Shown: positions 23,310 to 37,001 of the stretch, piece by piece
Layout: each line of letters starts with the position of its first letter
Numbering within the stretch: the first letter of the stretch is position 1
Source of the DNA: Xiphias gladius
Lineage: Eukaryota > Chordata > Actinopteri > Istiophoriformes > Xiphiidae
Assembly: GCF_016859285.1 (NCBI RefSeq)
Contig: NC_053416.1
Coordinates: forward strand, 709,501 to 773,500
Length of the DNA: 64,000 nucleotides
Reading direction: 5' to 3'
Made by a program: the position numbers and the translations under genes
Notes under the pieces: generated by a model
Databases searched by the model: none
What the model was told of the DNA's origin: nothing
What the model saw: only the letters and a program-made list of their open reading frames with translations

Positions 23310-23760
23310 ACATGGTCCAGTAAACCTCCTTCCAAGTACTCACGGCCTTTACTTCGGTATAAGTACCAATACAGCACAGTAAAATACTCCATTACTTAAT
23401 TAACAGAAGTATTATCGGCAAAATATAGCTAAAGTATCAGAAGCTGAAGTGCTCATTCTGCAGAAACACTGGGGTAAATACTTACTCATGTTCTGTATCT
23501 ACGTACAGTGCGGAGGTATTTGTACTTTACTGGAAAATATACTGAATATTTTTAAAGTAAAAGTATACCAGTATTCTCAGCTTCGTGTATCAGCAGTGTA
23601 CTTTTACGGAATGCGGGACTTTTGCTTCAGTGAAGGACCTGAGTTGCACCACTGAAGATTTCCCTTTAGTGGAGTAGAGGAATAAAGTCGCACACGCAGG
23701 AAATACTCCAGTAAAGTACAAGTACCTCGACGCTACTTCTGTTGTACCCAGTTTAAATGA
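23310..23760. repeat. Fish dispersed repeat of the 'aagtaaaagtac' family in the ccdc90b 3' UTR
   Basis: It starts 'agtactcacggcctttacttcggtataagtacc', continues 'gctcattctgcagaaacac' and ends in 'agtaaagtacaagtacctcga'. It lies directly after the stop codon and before the AATAAA signal, so it is probably transcribed as part of the 3' UTR. Confidence 0.6.
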
Positions 23761-23847
23761 ATGGAGAGATTCAGCGGTGACGAGCGTAAACGTTGTTTTA
23801 CTTTGATTTGTTTTATTTGCTGTAAATGTGTTTTACGATCGTTTTCA

Positions 23848-23853
23848 AATAAA
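23848..23853 (+). promoter_or_regulatory. ccdc90b: Polyadenylation signal AATAAA of ccdc90b
   Basis: This canonical hexamer is 573 nt after the stop codon, preceded by T-rich sequence ('cgttttcaaat'). It gives a plausible short 3' UTR ending near 23870. Confidence 0.6.
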
Positions 23854-23879
23854 GATTTGAAGTCAGAAATTAACAACTA

Positions 23880-25130
23880 AAAAAAGTGGTTTTATGGAAA
23901 ATTTCACTAACATAAGATGTTAGATACTGGAATCACTGCTACTGTAATAAAAAGAAATAAACCCAAGAACTGACAAGACTTCACAATCATAATAATTATC
24001 ATCATTTTCAAAATGCCTCAGTCGTGTCGTGATCTTTTCACATCGTACCAGTGTTTTTATAAACCCCTTTTTAATTTGACCTATTTCATGGATTCAGAAC
24101 GTTTGTAAATTGTTTTAATCTCTTTCAACCATTAAACCATCAGTTAGTGAAATACTTTGGTATTTTAATCTGTGTATTGATGTTTTCATGAATTCACGTG
24201 TAAAACCTTGTATTAATTCCTGTTTTTATTTTCCATTGAGCAGTGGACGAGGATCAACTCAGTATTGATACTCGGCCTCTAGAAATACTCCATTACAAGC
24301 GAACACGTTACCGAGGTAACAGTTTGTTAGTGTAACCAGGTAAATGTACTTCAAGCATTAGAGTCAAAGAATTGGACTGATGCATGAATGTGGTTGTTTG
24401 AGGGGAAGCGGACTCCAGACAGCGACTGGTCACCAGTGGCGGGAAATGTCGTCCCAGTTACGCAGAGTCCAGACCTCAACGTGATTCGTAATAAATGTAA
24501 AAGGTTAAATTACAAGGGGAGCAGATCCAGGAAGTTTCCGTCACTGTCCCGGACACCGAGATGGGTCTAGCTGGGAAAGTAACTCAGCAACTCCAGCTGC
24601 GGTGAAATGTACAAGTGACATAACATGGAACTACCTCGACTTGGCCCTCGAGTCCAGTACTGGAGTAAAAGTACCTACGTAGGGTTCAACGACCGTTTCT
24701 GAAATGAAAAACAGGACGAAGGGAACTTTGAACCCATTGAACCTTTATTTTTAGTTGTGAAACCTAAATGACAATAAAACTGAGCATGAAAGAGCAAGTC
24801 ACCGTTCACACAAACGAGTTTCAGACTCTTTTATTGAAGATCAGAGAAAAACAAAGACGACGACTCGGATCCGGGCGGGAACCAATCCTGAAGAGCAGGC
24901 GGAGCCTTCAGTCGTCCAATCAGACGATGCTTACCTTTAACGCAGCCAGAAACAACTCAACACCTGCAACTACCCACCAATAAACCAATCAACAAACCAA
25001 TCAAGTATTTACAGACTGTAACAGGCAGCAACCAGCGGCTGTCGGATTCAATCACTGTTACACCGGAGATACCAAAAATACTTTAATTTATAAATTAAAT
25101 CATTTACAGCTTTGACCCAAAGGAAACAAA
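23880..25130. other. Space between the converging ccdc90b and pcf11 genes
   Basis: No coding gene was recognised. Short pieces of the 'aagtaaaagtac' family are at about 24320-24360 and 24640-24690. The remainder is A/T-rich, unassigned sequence. Part may be the pcf11 3' UTR, depending on which polyadenylation signal is used. Confidence 0.45.
24830..24835 (-). promoter_or_regulatory. pcf11: Candidate distal pcf11 polyadenylation signal
   Basis: TTTATT on + reads AATAAA on -, about 500 nt after the pcf11 stop. A nearer one is at 25133-25138. Pcf11 is known to control its own level through internal polyadenylation in vertebrates, but no such intronic site was confirmed here. Confidence 0.35.
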
Positions 25131-25132
25131 CA

Positions 25133-25138
25133 TTTATT
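25133..25138 (-). promoter_or_regulatory. pcf11: Candidate proximal pcf11 polyadenylation signal
   Basis: TTTATT on the + strand is AATAAA on -, about 200 nt after the stop codon at 25337. Flanking sequence is A/T-rich. Confidence 0.4.
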
Positions 25139-25336
25139 TTCTTAATAAACAGTTTCAGTTCAGTTGTAATTCAGTCCACAGAGAAACAGACCTGAAATGG
25201 TCGCCAGAATCCAAATACAAAAATGTATTCAAGTGTACGTTGCCGCGGACCCGGCCTCCGCTCGCTAAAAACACCTTTTCCTCCAAAACGGAAAAGGCGA
25301 CGGAGGCTGAGAGCAGCAGCAGCAGCAGCAGCGTGG

Positions 25337-28300
25337 TCACACTTTGCTTTCTTCCGATTGCGCTTCGTCTGTTAAAACCTCCCGCTCCTCCTCTTTTTTC
25401 ACGTCGGGAAGCTCGCCGGCCTCGGGCTCCGCTTCCTGTTTGACTGAGGTGGCAGCGGTGGCGGAGACAGCGCAGGAAGTGCCCTCCCCTTCTTCTTCTT
25501 CTTCAGTCTTTATGAAGGCGCTGAGCGGGTGATCGGCGAGCACCTTGCTGGGTGACGGCGTGACGTCCAGATACGACGACGTCTGAGGACAAACGGCAGC
25601 AAGTCAAACGTCTGAAGCTTTGATTGGGAATCGAAATCGTTTCTGTTTCTCTGACTGATTCTTCGGTTACTTACGTTTTTATAATCTTCAAAACAGGAGG
25701 GATGGAAGTTCTGTGAGAGAAAACACAAACGCATCAGCATCGGTCAAACAGTAAAACTCTGCAGACTTACTACTCTACTCTGGAGCGTCACTGAACCGCC
25801 ATTTTCCTTCGCCCCGTTTTACCGTGAGGCGACACGTCCATCAACACTACAGTCAAAAATCTTGTGATTTTAATCGGCACGTCAGAATTTTTAAATCTTA
25901 AACTCAAACCTGAACTAACAGAAAAACAATGTCCTTCAGCCCGAGGATGGTTCCAGACTTCACTCACATTTTGTCTCATTTTAGGAACAAATCTGACTCC
26001 AGACTGAGCGTCTGAGTTCAACCGAGTACAGACGAGATTCATTACTGTAAAAAACATTTTAAATGATCTCAGAGGTTTAAAGCACAAAATTCCCACTCCA
26101 GAAACAAACTGAAGAGTTTATCGATCCAACGGGGCTGTGATTATTGATTAATCTGCTGATCAATGGGTCATAAAAGGTTTCCTGCAATCTAAGGTGACTT
26201 CTTCAAATGTATCATTTTGTCTGACCAATGGTCCAAAACCCAAAAGTATTCAGCTGACTGTCATGGAAGAGGAAGGAAATCAGAAAATCTTCACATATGA
26301 GGAGCTGGTTTTGTCCGTCCAACGGTCCAGAACTTAAAGCCGTTAAGTTCAGTGAACCGTCACATAAACGAACGGACAAAACAGCCGCAGGTTATTTTTC
26401 TGTTGATCAACTAATCAATCAACTAATTGCTCTGGCTTTCGGTGGCGGTGTTGCAGTGTGGTGTCGAACCTTGTCGTCGACCCTGATGGCGTTCTTCAGG
26501 AACCAGTCCTCCTCCTCCTCCACCCAGTACGTCTCAAACGGCTCCTGACAGATTTCACACGACTGCGGGAGGAAAAACAACACGTGGTCAACTCAGTTGT
26601 TTGATTGCTCATCTCACGTTGCATATTTCTGGAAATCCTCGTTTCACCTTCACTTACTCGCAGGAAACAACGAGTAAAACTTGAGCGTGAACTAAGCGAA
26701 ACAGACGAAAACAGTTCCTAAACATGAGCGACGTTATTCGCCTGTTGGGGATGATTCTGCCCAGAGCTTTGCTCATCTGTCCACTCAACATGCGTCCCCG
26801 CTGGCCACCGTACTCTCTGAGCACCAGCCAATCAACAGCCTTGTCTGAAATCCCTTCCTATTTCCTGTATGTTGTTCGGTATTTACTGTCCGCCGTGATT
26901 CTTTTATCAGTCAGGTTCTTGATTGGCCGATTAACCCTCAAACCCGAGACACCTTTACATTTTGTCCCCTAGAGACCAAAACACAAGTCTGTGTCTCACC
27001 TCTCCCACTTGGTCCTTGGTGGCTCTCACGCTCTGGAACTCCTTCTCCTTCGCAGCCGCCTGGTTCTTCTGAACCTCCTCCTCGTTCTCCTTCTCAAAGA
27101 ACTGACTCTTCGCTCGCTCCTCCAGGTCGGCGATCTCCTCAAACTCGATCCAGTCCTGAAGAATGACCCCCCACACACACACACACGAGTTTTAACACCA
27201 GGGTTGGGTGACTGAAGGTCCATCCAAACCAGAGTTTAGGATCCTTGAGTTTAGCTTGATGATGGTCAAACTAAACTGGTCAAATGAATTTAAAGGATTT
27301 TAGCATCAGGCTGCGACATAACACGACGTGAAAAACTTTCTGAACGATCTGTAGATCTAATTTTGTTGTCACCTCCACAGCAGTATTGTAAAATGTTGAT
27401 ACGAATAAGTGAAATTCTCCAAGTAACACTGCTCGTTATGTTGTTAAGTAAAAGGTTGACTTGAACTGCGGGACTAGAACGTCTTCATGATGCTTGTGAA
27501 TCAAAAATATCCTCACAAGGAAAATGAGTAACGACTTCAGCTGTTTTGAGGTCAGTTCCTGCAGTGCGAGGTCACCGAATGAGCGTACGAAGTGTGTGTG
27601 TGTGTGCTCTCACCGTGAGGCTGTAGTACCAGCGGCGGTGTGTGACCTTCTTGCTGGCGACCTTGCCGGCGTGGTTCTGTCTGAAGTGCCAGTCCAGGTG
27701 GTCGGCGTACATGTCGGTCTGAGCGGCGGTGAACCTCATGCTGCACAGACAGCACTGATTCCCTGAGTACAGCTTGGTCACCACGCTCTCGTAACGCCTG
27801 GCGGGGGAGGGGCAGGTGTTAAACGGGTCGAGAAGGTCTGAAGCTGTAACATTTGAACCAGACTTGGGCTGCACATGACAATTATTTCATTTGGGATTAA
27901 CCAATTAATCGTTTGATCTCGGAAACTTCAAGAAAAAGAAGAAAAACTTCCCATTGCAGATTCCCAGTCCGAGACGACGTCTTCAAACGTCTGGTTTTTA
28001 CCGACCAACAGTTCAAAACCCAGAAAGATTCAGTTTACAAAAGCATCAAACTGAGAAGGTGCAGCTCCGCAGGCGGTGGTCCTGAATTCTCAGACCAGCT
28101 GCTGATCTACTGCCTGATTTCAGATTCAGCTCTGAAGCCGATCTGTCGACTCTAAGGCCGTGTGGTCTGTACTCACTGTTTCATGTCATCGACGGTGAAG
28201 CTGGTGAGGTCCGGGAGATCTTCGTCCTCCTCCTCCTGCTCCTGCTCCTCCTCTTCCTCCTCCTCTGCTGGTGGAGCTGCTGGAGCCGTGGAAGACGTTT

Positions 28301-31300
28301 CTGGCGAAAGGAATACAGTTTTTTCATGATTTTCATGTAAAGATACATTAATGTTTGGTAATGTTGGGCTAGGATTAATGCGTACGGCGAGGGTCCAGAT
28401 GAAGACAGCAGCAGCACATTTCAATACAATTCAGGCTACAACAAAACCTAATTCGGTGCTTAGAAGCATCCTGCAACAGCCGACTGACCGTTGCTGGTGG
28501 CTGGCGCGGCGTCGGGCTGCGAGGGTTTGATGATGCCGTTGGAGATGAGCTTGGACAGCAGGTCGTTGACATCAACCTGACCAAAGTGGTTCTCTGGAGG
28601 GACAACCTGCGGAGCTGCAGGGACACAGAAACAATCAGTCACCAGTAAGAAACACTACATTTTTAAATTGGGCTTAAACTAATGCAAAGAGGGTTAGAGG
28701 TTCACTAACTTATGGTTTATCTTTGGATTGAATTTATACAGATAGTGGCCTGTGAGGATTTACTGTCCTTCAAAACAACTTGTTTTTGTATTTAACATAT
28801 TCTTAAAACTCTGCTAAAGGGGGAATTCATGTGGAATCCCTCATCAGTTATGAATCAAACAGGCCGTGGTTCTTCCTCAGCATCGGCAAGTCAGGCAAGT
28901 CTGAGTGAAAACCGGTAGGAGGACTGTCTTACTCTGCGGTGTGAAAGGCACTGGGTTCTGAGGCAGGAAGGGCTGGTTCATGTTTCCCATATTTCCCATG
29001 TTCACCTGAAAACAAGAGTAGATTTAAGAACAGTGGCAGCACAAAGCGACAACAGCCCCACACACCTCTTATAATATAATCTGAATTTTCATATTCAATG
29101 TACAGATGAGATCCCCGAATTTGAAGAGAATGTAGGAGAGATTAGCAGTTGATCTAAGAAGACTCGGCGAGGTGGACCTGTAAAGCCTACGAATTTATAT
29201 TTTCTAATGGGGTCGTCAGTTTTTCCAAAAATCAAACTTGATCGAACTTGAAATGACACTCAGTTCGTTGGAATAAATACGAGCTCCAACTCATAAAAGA
29301 TGATCAACCAAACAGTAGAAACATAAAACATGTTTGGGCACGTGAGTGATGGATTGACGTGAGGTGTGTCACTCACCGGCTGCTGCATGCCGACAGCAGG
29401 AGCAGCAGAGTTGTAGAAGGGGGCGGGGGCCGGCTGGCTGAATTGCGGGGTCGTCTGCATGTTGAAGTTTCCTGCCTGCAGGTTCGGCTGTGCTGGAAAC
29501 GCCATCGGCCCTGCAGGGAACTGAGGGTTCATGGACTCTTGGAAACACTGGGGGGCCATGGTGAAGTTCTGCTGGGGGGCCATGGGGTTTTCGTAAATGG
29601 GTGGGGCCATTTGCCTCATGGGGGGCTGCAAGTTGTGTTGGGGAGGAAACCTGGGAGGGACCTGCTGCCCGGGAGGGCCTTCGAAGCGTGGGGGCCCACC
29701 CTGATGAGGCACGTTGGGTATATCATACCTGCTACCTGGCTGGCCGGGCCCTTCGAAACGACTGGGGCCTTCGAACCTCATGGGGCCCATTTGGTTTGAA
29801 GGGCCTTCAAAGCGCATGGGCCGCTGCTGCTGGAAGCCCATCGGCCCAGGTCCAGGACCAGGAGCCATGTTGTTATCAAAGCGCCGCGGTGGTTCAAAAC
29901 GCTGCATTGGGCCCTCAAAGTGCCCTGGTCCGGGCCCCTGTCCAACAAACCTCGCTGGGGCCTGTTGGCCGATGGGACCATCAAACCTCCCAGGTGCCTG
30001 AGGGTGAGGGTGACCGTCAAACCTCCCTATACCATCTCCGCCTCTCATTGGACCGTGAGACATGGGGGGGCCATCGGGGCCATCAAACCTCTCTGGTATG
30101 TTGTGATGAGGTGGTCCAGCACCATCGAACCTGCCGGGACCCTGGTGGTGAGGCCCATTGAACCGTGATGAGTCATCATACCAGCCTGGAGGGTGTGGTC
30201 TGGGGGGGCCCATGTGTTCGGGCCCGTCATACCGGGAAGGCGGGTGCCCTCCGTCGTGAGGAGGTGTGTGTCCCGGGGAGTTGCTGTGCTGTCGGACAGA
30301 AGAAAGCGGTCCTCCACGGGCCGGCGCCTTGAGGATGGATTTGGGGGGAGGGTGAGGGTGAGGAGGGACGACATCAAGATTGAGGGGCCCGTCGTCGGAG
30401 TGCTCGCTGTTGGGGCTCTCAAAGCGTGGAATCGGGCTCATTTCTGCTGAGTCTTTCTGGTGTAGGGGCGACAGGCGCTCACGTTCAAACCTTGGGGCTG
30501 GGGCATCCATACCGGCCGGGCTCGGACAGTTCCTGTGGACCACTGTGCCGGAGGGTGGGTGTCCCTCTGGCCTCCGAGGGTCAGGGTGCCTGGGGTCGAC
30601 AGAGGGGGCGTACCTCCGCGGAGCGTCGTATCCACTCTTCTGTTCCTCGCGTTCGTCATAACGCTGGCGTTCCGTGAGCGGCGAGTTCCACTCTCTCTCA
30701 CCTGGATACAACAGATACAAACTCATGAAGACATTTTCTGACTTCCTCAGCCCGCGCCTGTCGATGTACCACAACATCCTGATTTTAGTTCTTTGACTTA
30801 CAAACAGCTTGAGCTTAGTCATAAATAAGAGTTAAGGTATAACCAAAGAGAATTTCACTGTCTTAAACTCTTCTTCTCTCTAATTAGTGGCTGCAACTCC
30901 CGTCATCTCCCGAGAGGCTGACTGTAATGAGTGGGATCTGGTTCTACTGCTGCTGTTGTGAATAATTCAAGATGAGCATATGAGCTGAACTCCTAATTCC
31001 ATGTGTACACTGTGATCTCTTTAGAAGAGTTTCTAACCCTGCTGAAGTATCACTGATCGAGACCCTGACACCCCGCAGCTCCAGAACCTGACCTCTGACT
31101 TCTCTGTGGATAAAGATGACAGATAACAGATAATATTTGCCGTCACAGATCAGTCTCAAAAGAAACACATCATGACGGATATGTTGGGAGCACTGGACTT
31201 ACTGGACTCTCTGGGGTCGGCTCTCCTCCTGAAGCGAAGTCCGGGCAGAGATTTCAGAGTAGGGAACTCTTTGCCGTGGTTGTACTCCTCGATCATGGGA

Positions 31301-34300
31301 CCCAGCGGAGGTCGTGGCTCTTCACGCTCTTTACTCCGCCTTTCACCTGTAAGAGTCATTAACCAACAGACATCAGTGACACAGGCCTTAGAATGCAGTA
31401 AACACAGCTGGCTTCTTCATGAAGCTCTGAGGTCGCGGCTTTTCCAGATCTTTTTCTCCCTTAAAAGTGAGGCTGATGGTTGAAGATGAGGTAACTGATG
31501 TTAGTGAAGCAGAGCGACAAACTCAAGCTGGCCAACCAACACACCAAACTTCAGCCAACTGTGAACAGGAGAAGAAATTAACTCTGTCTGTAGTACATTT
31601 AATTTCAGACGACCTGCACCTGTACAGGCTTGTGGATAACGATGTGTTTCACTGGTAGCCGGCGTTTCTGGAGAAATAATAATCCTAGGTGCAAAGCAGA
31701 ACTTATTTCCCCTTACTCCAGCACACGTCAGACATTAACACAGGGGTCGCAGTCAGTAAATGACACTTTCATTCCATTATTCTCACACAGGAGTCTTATC
31801 ATTTTGTCTATAAAATGTTAGAAGATAGTGAAAACGCTTATAATTTCCCACAGCCCAAGGTGATTTAGACAGCTTGTTTTATTCGACCTGCAGTCCAAAA
31901 CCCAAAGAAACTCAGTTTACTATCATATATGACCAAGGCATCACATCCTCACATTTCAGAAAATGGAATTAAAAAATATTTGGCATTTTTGGCGGGAAAA
32001 TTACTAAAACGACTGAGGCCTAACAATTATTTCCTTTATCGAGTAATCTGCTCATTATTTTCTTGAATAATCAATTAATTGTTTGGTCGATAAAAAAGCA
32101 GGGTACAACTTAATCAACTTCTTCATTAGATGTCCTGTTTTGTCTGACAAACAGTCCAAAGGCCACAAATTTTCAATTTTCTATAAGACCAAGTAAAGCA
32201 TCAAATTCGTACATTTGAGAATGTGAAACCAACAAATTTATGAAATTTTTGCTTGAAAAATGACTTCAAAAAAAAAAAAAAAAAAGCCTGAATGACTTGT
32301 CATTATTTTTTGTTGACTAATAAATTAACTGACTAATCATCGCAGCTCCAGTTGATACTCATTCTCTTTTCCCAGATCCTCCTCAGCTCACCTTGTCTCT
32401 CCCGTGGCCCCCGGCTGTATTTATGTGACAGTGGGTGTCCGGTGCTCCGGCCGCCACCCGTCTTCTCGCCCGTTCCCACTTCCTCGCCATCTTCCGGACT
32501 CTCCTCGCCCTCCCACTCCTCTCCGGTGACTCGGTGGGTTACCTGCGTCTTTCTCAACTTAGACTTATGCTCATAGTACGACAGCTCCGCTGCGTCCATG
32601 GTTTCGTGGGGGCGGAGCTGAGCGGAGGGGGGCGTGGTCAGCAGCGGCTGTTTTATGATAGAGAAGTCGCCGGAGTCGTCCCAGCTCTCCGAGCGCTGCT
32701 GCTTCTCCTCCTGATACTGGAAGAAATGTTTGATCTGGTGGGCCATGTTAAGGAAGTCCTCCTGGGAAATCTCCCCGCTCTCCAGACGCTTACTGGCCTG
32801 CAGGGAAACACAGAGATGACAACTTTGAGAGGATTGTCGAGGGGAAAAAGTGAGGAGAACACATTTTTCATCAGATATAGGTGGTGATTCTCTGTAGGTT
32901 TATCAGACAGACTCTTTTTACATTAAACACTGTCTTCACATTGTTATTTCATACATTTGAATTTTAAAAATAACGAGTATGACCACTTAAAAAAAAAAAA
33001 AAAAACTGAACAATACTAAAATACTGCAGTAAACCATGTATTTATCCCTTTATGCCAAAGACTGGGTGTTTGTTCCCCTAATTCTTATACAGCTTTGGGC
33101 TGGTTAGGAACTGACTCTGAATGTGATACTAAAACTGTTAAATGACTTTCAATACATTTAATGGGAAAAAAAACACTTTTAGGGCAAAATGGATGACTCA
33201 AAGACAAAGAAAGCCTTCAGATTCGTATTCCAACCCTAATATCGAAAGACCGAAACAGTTTATTGTACCCGCTTATGCTGAGTGCCTGTGGGTGGAAATA
33301 ATGGCTGCAACATTTTTCGTTGTCTCTCTGTATTTCTGTAGGTTTTGTGGACTTTTCCGCATGCAGTAAACCTGTGTGAGCGGTGTTCGTCAACGTACCC
33401 TCCTGAGCAGGTCCTTCTTGGAGGCGGAGTTGAGGACCTCAGGTATCTGCAGGTTGGCGTCCACGCTGAGGCGGTGCTTCGGGGTTCGGGGGGTGGTGGG
33501 GCGAGTTGGGGTGCTGTACGGTTTGTGTCTCTGAGGTCCAGGCTTCACGTGAGGGTCCTCTGACAGCTTCAAACTAAAGGGGAAACACAGGTTGGGTTTT
33601 TAAATGATCTAACTGATGCATCAAGAAACAACTACACAGCCTGATATACTGCTGTGGTACTGTTTGTAGTTTAAGTCCATTATCAAGTAAAAATACCAGT
33701 AAATACTCTGAGATGTGATGATTTTCTGTTTTTTTTCACTGCATATCACAGCATATTTAATATATATATATATCTTAGTTTTTGACTGTTGGTAAAAATC
33801 AGCATATCAAAATTAAAACATAACTCAAAGTTGAACTCTTCCCACCACAGGATCAGCACCTGAGTCGTATAATGACAGGGAAAACCCTGGTATGATCAGT
33901 GAAAGGTGAATTAAAGTAATATACTCACTGTTTGGTCTCCTCCCAGCCACTCCTCCAGCGGTGAGGAGCCTCCTTGGTCTCTTTGCTGCCTCCGTCATGG
34001 CTGCGTGGGGAATGAGAGTCTCTGGACTCTGAGTGCCGGTCCTCCGATGGCCTCTTCGACCTCCTGCTCTCTGACTGGTTCTTCTTGGGCATGAGCCTGT
34101 CCTCTCGGCCAGGCTTGCCGTGTTGCGGTTCGTCTACGCGGATCCTCCTGGGTTTGCCCGGTTTGTGAGAGGGTGACGGGGACAGTGAGCTGCTTCTGGC
34201 TCTGCCCTTGGGCGACCGCCTGTCCTTCCTCTTCGGGGAGGAGGTGGGGGAGCGTGACCTGGACCGAGATCGGGTGCGTTTCCTGGCGTGTGTTCGAGCA

Positions 34301-36952
34301 TTGCCTCCGGTCTTGAACTCGACCTTATCGGCGGACTCCTCGCGGTCGTGTCTGGTCACCGAGCCGTTCACCAGCTTCCCTTTGCTGAACCTCTGAGGCT
34401 CTGCTCCCTGTGCTGCCTCCTCTCTCTCCTTCTTGTCGCTGCATCTCTTCTTCTCCTTCAGCTCGTCGTCTTTGGCCTCTCCCGTCTTGTCCTGTGTGCG
34501 TTTCCTCAGCCTGGGATCTTTCTTCATGCCATCACCTGACTTTGGCACCTCAGCTTCCACCTGTTTGTTTTTGCTCTGGACACTTTTGACAATCGGAGAC
34601 GGAGACTTGGACTTGGGCTTCTCCTCTAACACCTCTTTCCTCGGGATCCTGGCCTTGTCCGGCCGTGGTGATTTCTCCGGCAGTCGTTTCTCAGGTGTCA
34701 GAGCAGGACTTCCAGTCTTGGGGGGACTGTCTTTTTTTCCAGCAGGCTGTTCTTTGGGTTGGGAGGCAGCTGGGGTGCTGGTGCGGTTCAGGCGGGGGTC
34801 TCTGGTGGACGGCTTTGTGTCAGACTGAGTCTGAGGAGGGATCCAGGGTCGGACCACCGGGGCAGTCTGGCTGACGAGCTTTGGCACTGTGGTCTGTGCT
34901 GCCGGAGTGGAGGCTGGAGCCGGTGTTGGTAACACAAATCCACCAGCCTGCAGACACATTAAACAACTGTTGGTGCCGGGAGAAATTTTTTATCTAACCC
35001 ACGTGGATGATCAGATGTGACAACAGACTGACAGGAGGTGGTTAAATGTAATATGTAAGAGTTCTCCTGTTTTCCTGTCGGTTGAATGGTGTTGTTCACT
35101 TCACTGTGTAGAGTTTGACTTAAAATTTATCTGCTGAAGGAGCAATGTTTCTCTGAGCTAGTCTTAAATCTCTGTTTAACACCTGGACTTACCTGCAGGA
35201 CTTACGACATCAAAACTAGTCACACAAAAATGTCACAAAAACTGAGAACAGCCTTTTCAGGGAAGTGGGAGACAGCTTGTGTCCAAAAAGTATTGACATA
35301 CTCCTAGATTTTGGATTTTTACATGACAGAGAAGGAGGAGATGTAATTTTAAAAATTCTTGATCTGGATTTTTTTGTGGGAAAAAAAACAAAACACTGAC
35401 CCAAATTATTATTAAAATCTGAGTATTTTATCTATTTTAAAACATGTTTGGAGGTTGTGTTTTTTTAAGAATCTAACAGGAAAGAGTTACAGGTGTCCCT
35501 GGTTGTCACTGTCAGTTCTCTTTCAACAAGACGAAGAAGCTGAGCTGCTGCTGTTCAGCTGGATGGTTTCCTGCATGACTGTATATCTGACGTGCTGCAG
35601 GTTTCTCCTGATGCTGCCTAATGTAAGAGTTTCTGAACTGTAACAAGTTCATTTTTTAAGAACCAGAAACTTGTGGAGAAGCACACTTTCTGATAACTAA
35701 TAACTTCTCTGTAGTGAATTTTAAACCCTCTAAGCTTCCATTCACATGACCAGTTAGAAAACACATCTGAGGACGAGTACAGTTTTTTACAATCTGCTGT
35801 GCTTAGTGATTTTACTAATGTCAGAAGAAAATACACATAATCTTATCTGTTTTATCTAGTTTTCCTTTTATGTCGATCTGTTTTATTATTACATTTTCAT
35901 CATTTTCTTTCTCTAATTGTTTTACTGTTAAAATTTGTGCTGTTTTATCAGCTTGTCAGTGAAGTGTAAAACACTGAACTGCACTAATCTGGATGAAAGG
36001 TGCTATAAAAATAAGTTATCGATTGATTCTAAAGGAAAGGTTCATGTAATTGTCCAATTCTCCATGTGAGCCACAGAAAGATCCCATGTTGAACCAACTC
36101 TAAATTAAGAGGCGGGGGAAAAAACCCACTGCCCTGGTTCTGGTTCAACCAGATCAACAAGCAGATTTGGAATCAGATCTCAACTATAAACCAGCCCTTG
36201 TTTGTCCTACCAGCTGTGCTTTGGTGTGCTCCAGCTCCAGCTCGATCTTCTTCTGCTGAAGCTCCAGAAGCTGTTTCTGTTTGGCTAGCAGCTGCTGCCG
36301 GATCAGCTGCTCCTGGGTCAGGCTGGACTGGCTGATGGCGGGGACCGGCTGGGGAGCGGGCGCAGGCGCCGGCGCCGGCTGGGAGGGAACCGGCTGCGGA
36401 GAGGATGCCTCCTCAGACTGGAGGCACGCCGAGGTTATTGAGTCACAGCCATGAAAGGGAAGAGACAGAGAGAGGTTTTAAGTCAAAGTCCACGTCCTCT
36501 AGTTCTGTTCTTGAGTCCACTTGAGGTTCTGCTTCCTGAAGTTTTTCCCCTTTCAGAGACTCACTACTTTTCCCTCACTACAGTTCAGAGGGATATAATT
36601 TGCTTCTTACTCCCCGACATTTATCTGAAGGCTGGACTTACTGGTTATTTATAGACTCTGACTTAACATTAAACAGTAGATAAATGTGGCTTCAACAACC
36701 TGGTATGTCCAAGTTTTTTTCAGGGACAAAAAAAAAAAAAAAAAAAGCCTTGTTCCAGCTTTAGTGCCACAAATTCATACATTTAAGAGAATTTAATCAA
36801 GACCAACTCCGTTCCTTCAAATTCACACAAGAGGCATTGGCGAGTCCAAAATTATGAACAATTTTAAAGTTCTTTTTAGGGATGTTTTTCTGGCTAGTGA
36901 CATTTGTTTAGGACCTAAAAATGCTTCACTAATGCATGTAGACCTCCAACAA

Positions 36953-37001
<49 letters not shown>

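Noticed and set aside
29359..30161. Long + strand frames over pcf11 exon 9
   Set aside because: They are shadows of the Pro/Gly/Arg-rich repeat exon on the other strand. Splice phases and homology favour pcf11.
34433..34828. A 131-aa + strand frame
   Set aside because: It is antisense to the charged pcf11 exon 5 and has no similarity of its own.
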